A stretch of DNA of 64,000 bases from CAZOIA01 sp964579675 (GTDB taxonomy: Bacteria; Planctomycetota; Phycisphaerae; UBA1845; PWPN01), in the NCBI GenBank assembly GCA_964579675.1, contig CAZOIA010000001.1:1-64000 (forward strand). The letters are read 5' to 3'. The first letter of the stretch is position 1. Every line of letters begins with the position of its first letter. The notes below the pieces were generated by a model, which was given only the letters and a program-made list of their open reading frames with translations, had not been told where the DNA came from and made no database searches. Position numbers and translations under genes: made by a program. Of this stretch, positions 63,045-64,000 are shown piece after piece.

Positions 63045-64000
63045 TCAGAAGCGGCAGCGCTCCACACGCCTTTCGTTGAAGATGTCGGTCTGGGGCGCGA
63101 CGAGCTTGTCCGCCGCAGCCGCCAGGTCGATTTCAGCCACCGCCTCGCCGGGGCGGCTGTTTGCAGTCCGGGCCAAAACGCCGCCGTCGGGGCCGATGAC
63201 GACCGCTGATCGCTCGCCTGCCCCCAAGACGAACACGCGGTTTTCCATCGCCCGCGCACGCAGGATTTCGATCTCGTCCGGCACATCGAAGAACATCAGC
63301 ACCTCCGCCCCGTCCAATACCAGTGTGCGCGAGGCGGCGAAGCACCGCACCCATTGCCCCGCCACGCATCCGATGCGCGCCGGGCCGAGTTCAAATACAT
63401 CCGTCCGGTAAGGGAAACCAATCGCGTGAATGTCGAACTCCCGGGCAAGCGTGGCGAGCTGTTCCGCCGATGATTCGTGGTCCATATTCACCAGCAGCAG
63501 CCCCACGCCCCTGTCCCGCAACGGCTCGAACAACGACTCTCCCGTCCCGCCGGTGAACGGGTCATTCGCGACCACGGCGGGCACGGCAGCCACCACGGTC
63601 GGACGCGGGGGCCCGCCCACCGGGCGAACCGCCGGCCGATCGTCCAACAGCCGAGCCCGATGCGCCTCACTCATCCGCGCCCGCCGGGGCGGATGCCGAT
63701 CCAGATGGGCTACGATCACCGCATCTCCGGCAGCCGGTGCCTCGGCCGCCACCGATCCGTCCGACTGGACGATCCGGCTCTGACCCACGTACCCGACCGT
63801 ACCCAGTTCGATACCCGACTTGTCCGCGCAGATGAAGGGTACGTCGAACTCCCGGGCCCGAGCCCGGATCAGGAATTCCACCTGCGGGTTCTCGAATCGG
63901 CCCGATTCACTCGTCCCGTTGATCCAACAGGTGGGCATTGCCAGCAATTCTGCGCCGTCGGCCACCAGCGTGGCGATGATCTCGGGCACCCGCGTCTCGG
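63045..64000 (-). CDS. tandem nitrilase-like (carbon-nitrogen hydrolase) protein, partial
   Basis: The frame stays open to the window edge, so the N-terminus is missing. The visible 318 residues contain the C-terminal half of one nitrilase-type domain (ADGAELLAMPTCW, GTVGYVGQSRIVQSDGSVAA) and a second, more complete one (LLVNMDHESSAEQLATLARE, ARIGCVAGQWVR, DGAEVLMFFDVPDE, SAVVIGPDGGVLA). The Cys in IGCVAG occupies the nucleophile position of the second domain, but the usual CxxE context is changed, so it may be inactive. Members hydrolyse amides or nitriles. It converges on the lamin-tail gene, with 46 nt between stops. Confidence 0.75.
   Translation of the reverse strand, partial: ETRVPEIIATLVADGAELLAMPTCWINGTSESGRFENPQVEFLIRARAREFDVPFICADKSGIELGTVGYVGQSRIVQSDGSVAAEAPAAGDAVIVAHLDRHPPRRARMSEAHRARLLDDRPAVRPVGGPPRPTVVAAVPAVVANDPFTGGTGESLFEPLRDRGVGLLLVNMDHESSAEQLATLAREFDIHAIGFPYRTDVFELGPARIGCVAGQWVRCFAASRTLVLDGAEVLMFFDVPDEIEILRARAMENRVFVLGAGERSAVVIGPDGGVLARTANSRPGEAVAEIDLAAAADKLVAPQTDIFNERRVERCRF

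Overview
The window looks like part of a planctomycete genome, probably of the class Phycisphaerae. The evidence is GC-rich coding DNA, two prepilin-headed secreted proteins with the planctomycete domain layout, an arylsulfatase, a Tat-exported Gfo/Idh/MocA oxidoreductase, a DUF4159-MoxR-DUF58 cluster, and secreted proteins ending in dockerin-like Asp-rich tails. A 10-N scaffold gap at 37378-37387 shows that it is a draft assembly, possibly metagenomic. The taxonomy is inferred from gene content only.

Region 1 (about 450-24170, minus strand) is the striking part: one apparent 13-gene defence operon of about 23.5 kb. From the promoter at 24141-24168 it runs: excisionase-type HTH protein, brxF, brxC, an SbcD/Mre11-like nuclease, an SbcC/Rad50-like ATPase, a SIR2-like NADase, a HerA-type ATPase, pglX methyltransferase, an AAA+ ATPase, a subtilisin-like S8 protease, brxHII helicase, pglZ and brxA. 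The brx/pgl genes form a full BREX type 3 set in canonical order. Three two-gene modules (SbcCD-like, SIR2-HerA, AAA-subtilase) are embedded in it with almost no intergenic space. Only one junction (herA-pglX, 71 nt, with a hairpin) is more than 40 nt wide.

Region 2 (24170-27260) is a scarred border. It holds tRNA-Pro(GGG) with its own Rho-independent terminator, a dead tyrosine-recombinase gene (in-frame stop and Tyr to Cys at the catalytic site), an RHS/YD-repeat fragment, an unknown membrane protein and one copy of a dispersed intergenic repeat.

Region 3 (27262-41953) is mostly chromosomal housekeeping and envelope function: priA, an archaeal-type phosphoglycerate mutase, a GntR/YtrA regulator overlapping a stomatin-like gene behind a good promoter, two tandem prepilin-like proteins, a PPC/DUF296 protein, a zinc-type alcohol dehydrogenase, a GH130 enzyme broken by the scaffold gap, a large MscS channel and a beta-CASP metallo-hydrolase.

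Region 4 (42043-47366, minus) is a sugar-related cluster: sulfatase, fucose/arabinose-isomerase-like protein, DegT/DnrJ aminotransferase and a UroD-family protein. Region 5 (47639-49926) holds small unknown or decaying genes, two of them with in-frame TAG codons. Region 6 (50099-55066) is the DUF4159-MoxR-DUF58 cluster with a scramblase-like protein and a pseudopilin. Region 7 (55245-64000) contains an HTH protein, REP-like hairpins, an oxidoreductase, a structured repeat with 14-bp terminal inverted repeats, two divergent dockerin-tailed secreted proteins and a tandem nitrilase-like gene cut by the window edge.
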